Origin: Tropicimonas sp033101155
GTDB lineage: Bacteria; Pseudomonadota; Alphaproteobacteria; Rhodobacterales; Rhodobacteraceae
Direction of reading: 5' to 3'
Assembly: GCF_033101155.1 (NCBI RefSeq)
Contig: NZ_JAWMPX010000005.1
Coordinates: forward strand, 150,360 to 214,359
DNA length: 64,000 nt
The notes below the pieces were generated by a model. The model had not been told where the DNA came from. It did no database searches and saw only the letters and a list, made by a program, of their open reading frames with translations. Positions 62,343 to 64,000 of this stretch are shown here, piece after piece (the stretch's first letter is position 1; the number at the start of each line of letters is the position of its first letter). The position numbers were made by a program, and so were the translations under genes.

Positions 62343-62764
62343 CGCAGCAAAGCGCGACGCTCAAGTGACCCTGACAAATCCTTGCCGGCGATGTGAGACG
62401 GGATCGACGGGAGAGCCGTCGAGACCCCGCGCCGGTGATGGCAGGCACCCTGTTGCCGCGATCCGAAAAAGCCAGCGACCAAAGACGTGGAGTGCAGATT
62501 TCCGAGCATGATCGGACCCGCCAATTTTCATGCCGATCACGTACCACTCCAGTTCACTGGTTGAAGCATCGCTTCCCCGTCAAAGGTCATGCAATCAAAT
62601 CTATAGAAGGGATGTCATGGTGCTGCCAGAGGGCATTGAATTCCTATATCTTGATGCACCACGGAATATCGATTTCTGAACAAAACTTGCTATCTACTAC
62701 TTTTGTTCTACCCTGTGGGGTTCCACGGAACACCATCATATACTATATGTTGTGGGTGGATAAA
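62343..62764. other. AT-richer gap before the integrase
   Basis: No gene is supported here. The stretch from about 62590 to 62780 is clearly AT-richer than the rest of the window, and the 12-base sequence GAGGGCATTGAA occurs at 62629 and again at 62779. This may mark the boundary of an integrated element; I cannot identify an attachment core or tRNA fragment. Confidence 0.5.
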
Positions 62765-63985
62765 ATGGTGGGTATGATGAGGGCATTGAACAAGCTTACC
62801 GCATCGAAGATGAAAGCAGTTCCGCCGGGCAAATACTCCGATGGCGGCGGACTGTGGCTTCACAAGCGCGAAGATGGCGGCGCTCAATGGTTCCTTCGGG
62901 TTCATGTCCACGGACGGCGCCGGGAGATGGGACTTGGTGGCGCAAAAATCAACCCGACGGATATAGGCAGTACGCTCAAGGAAGCTCGCATCGAGGCCGA
63001 GCGATGGCGCGCTGTCGTTCGGCAGGGCAAGGACCCGGTCAAAGAACGCCAGCGCCTTGCCCGAGAGGCAGAGCGGAACATGTATCTTCTCCGCGATATC
63101 GCAACCGACGCCTTCGAGAGCCGCAAGGCCGAGTTAAAGGACGATGGGAAGGCCGGGCGCTGGTTCACACCGTTGGAACTCCATGTGCTTCCCAAGCTTG
63201 GTGGCGTTCCGGTCTCGCAGATTGACCAACAGGATATCCGAGACACCCTTCGCCCCATATGGCACAAAAAGGCTTCGACAGCCCAAAAAGCCATGGATCG
63301 ACTCGGGATCTGCCTAAAGCATGCTGCCGCGCTTGGTCTCGACGTGGACTTGCAGGTCACGGACAAGGCGAAGGCGCTGTTGGGGCGCCAAAAGCACAAG
63401 ATCAAACATGTGGCGGCGGTGCCCTGGCAGGAAATGCCCGCATTCTACGACAGCCTCGGAGATGGAACGATCACCCATCTGGCGCTTCGTCTGCTGATCC
63501 TGACAGCGGTCCGCTCCAAGCCGCTCCGCTTCCTCCAACTCGACCAGATTGACGGAGACGTGTGGACCATACCAGGAGAGATCCAAAAAGGACGCCGGGA
63601 CCGGACGCCGGATTTCTCTGTTCCACTGTCGAGCGAGGCGCAAGCGATCATCGAGCAAGCCAAGCCCTTCGCCCGCGATGGCTTTCTATTTCCCAGCATA
63701 CGCAAGGGCGTCATCAGCGATGCCACAATGTCGCGACTGATGGAGCGCCGAGGAATGGAAGCCCGCCCGCATGGGTTCCGCTCCAGTTTCCGAGACTGGT
63801 GCGCCGAGACAACCGACACGCCCCGCGAGATTGCTGAGACCGCCCTTGGCCATGTCGTCGGCGGATCGGTCGAACGAGCTTATCGAAGGACGGATTTCCT
63901 TGAACAACGGCGCTCCCTAATGGAGCGTTGGGCAGGGCATATCACCGGCGGTACCGGTGAAGTGGTGAGGTTGGCCAGCAAATGA
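62765..63985 (+). CDS. P4-type tyrosine-recombinase integrase
   Basis: The 406-residue protein has the N-terminal DUF4102-like arm (LTASKMKAVPPGKYSDGGGLWLHKREDGGAQWFLR), a core-binding domain and a catalytic domain. Catalytic features are the first Arg in ILTAVRSKPLRFLQLDQ, the HGFRSSFRDW HxxR box, the LGHVVGG His and a Tyr in RAYRRTDFLEQRR. Such integrases insert phages and genomic islands at tRNA 3' ends. No tRNA is next to it here, so the attachment site may be beyond the window. The AT-rich upstream region and its place at the window end suggest the edge of an island. Confidence 0.93.
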   Translation: MVGMMRALNKLTASKMKAVPPGKYSDGGGLWLHKREDGGAQWFLRVHVHGRRREMGLGGAKINPTDIGSTLKEARIEAERWRAVVRQGKDPVKERQRLAREAERNMYLLRDIATDAFESRKAELKDDGKAGRWFTPLELHVLPKLGGVPVSQIDQQDIRDTLRPIWHKKASTAQKAMDRLGICLKHAAALGLDVDLQVTDKAKALLGRQKHKIKHVAAVPWQEMPAFYDSLGDGTITHLALRLLILTAVRSKPLRFLQLDQIDGDVWTIPGEIQKGRRDRTPDFSVPLSSEAQAIIEQAKPFARDGFLFPSIRKGVISDATMSRLMERRGMEARPHGFRSSFRDWCAETTDTPREIAETALGHVVGGSVERAYRRTDFLEQRRSLMERWAGHITGGTGEVVRLASK

Positions 63986-64000
63986 AGCATGATAAATGGG

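Noticed and set aside
62098..62511. Plus-strand 137-codon frame near the integrase
   Set aside because: It is Ser/Arg/Pro-rich and antisense to the better-looking small frame at 62187-62342.
62629..62790. 12-base direct repeat GAGGGCATTGAA as an attachment site
   Set aside because: The two copies are only 150 bases apart and both lie on the same side of the integrase; this is too short to claim.
1..64000. CRISPR arrays, rRNA genes or a prophage structural cluster
   Set aside because: No regularly spaced repeats, rRNA sequence or phage structural genes were seen.

Overview
The window looks like chromosome from a high-GC alphaproteobacterium of the Rhodobacterales (Roseobacter/Paracoccaceae type). 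This rests on an aa3 cytochrome oxidase subunit I next to a DUF2244 gene, a yqeY/carA divergent pair, an rpmH-rnpA-yidD ... yidC-MOSC-engB ... argB neighbourhood, and a CtrA-type TTAA-N7-TTAAC site. Several genes use TTG or GTG starts behind strong Shine-Dalgarno sequences. Layout: (1) 1-10 kb is core: the end of rimM, a membrane protein, trmD, ctaD, DUF2244, a glycosyltransferase-like gene, a CBS protein, moaA, a lipoprotein, a GNAT enzyme, yqeY and carA. (2) 10-14.2 kb has a membrane GT2 glycosyltransferase with an N-terminal MshEN-like (possible c-di-GMP) domain behind a CtrA-like box, a secreted repeat protein and a LysR regulator. (3) 14.6-26 kb is a catabolic island: an enolase-superfamily acid-sugar dehydratase, a DUF1349 protein, a run of six genes (flavin-linked oxidase, MFS transporter, EtfB, EtfA, SDR, FGGY kinase), a divergent RpiR regulator and a second FAD oxidoreductase. 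Its unusual point is a dedicated electron-transfer flavoprotein inside a sugar or polyol pathway. (4) 26.3-31 kb is decaying DNA: a dead IS5-family element, an intact class II aldolase and DeoR regulator, then pseudogenes of a fuculokinase-like kinase and a LacI-type regulator. (5) 31.1-38.9 kb is the most interesting part. One minus-strand operon encodes a class III cyclase-AAA-TPR protein, a YcaO enzyme, a TfuA protein, a zinc metalloprotease and an unknown protein. A divergent Crp-type regulator sits beside the cyclase. A perfect TGTGA-N6-TCACA box lies just after crp, and a one-mismatch copy lies before the metalloprotease. This suggests a cyclic-nucleotide-controlled YcaO/TfuA (possibly thioamide-forming) modification system with no obvious precursor peptide. 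(6) 39.4-44.6 kb has a two-gene unit of unknown function, then an RTX lysine-acyltransferase homologue whose catalytic His position is Tyr, and a large Gly/Asp-rich repeat protein without a pore-forming domain. (7) 45-61.6 kb is core again: tRNA-Arg(ACG), an orphan sensor kinase, a disulfide oxidoreductase with a TVP38 protein, rpmH, rnpA, yidD, ttcA, an EAL phosphodiesterase, yidC, MOSC, an acetyltransferase, engB, an Ldh-family dehydrogenase, argB, a ferredoxin-like protein, a SixA-like phosphatase and a CoA-transferase. (8) The right edge holds an AT-richer stretch and a P4-type integrase, probably the end of an integrated element that continues beyond the window.
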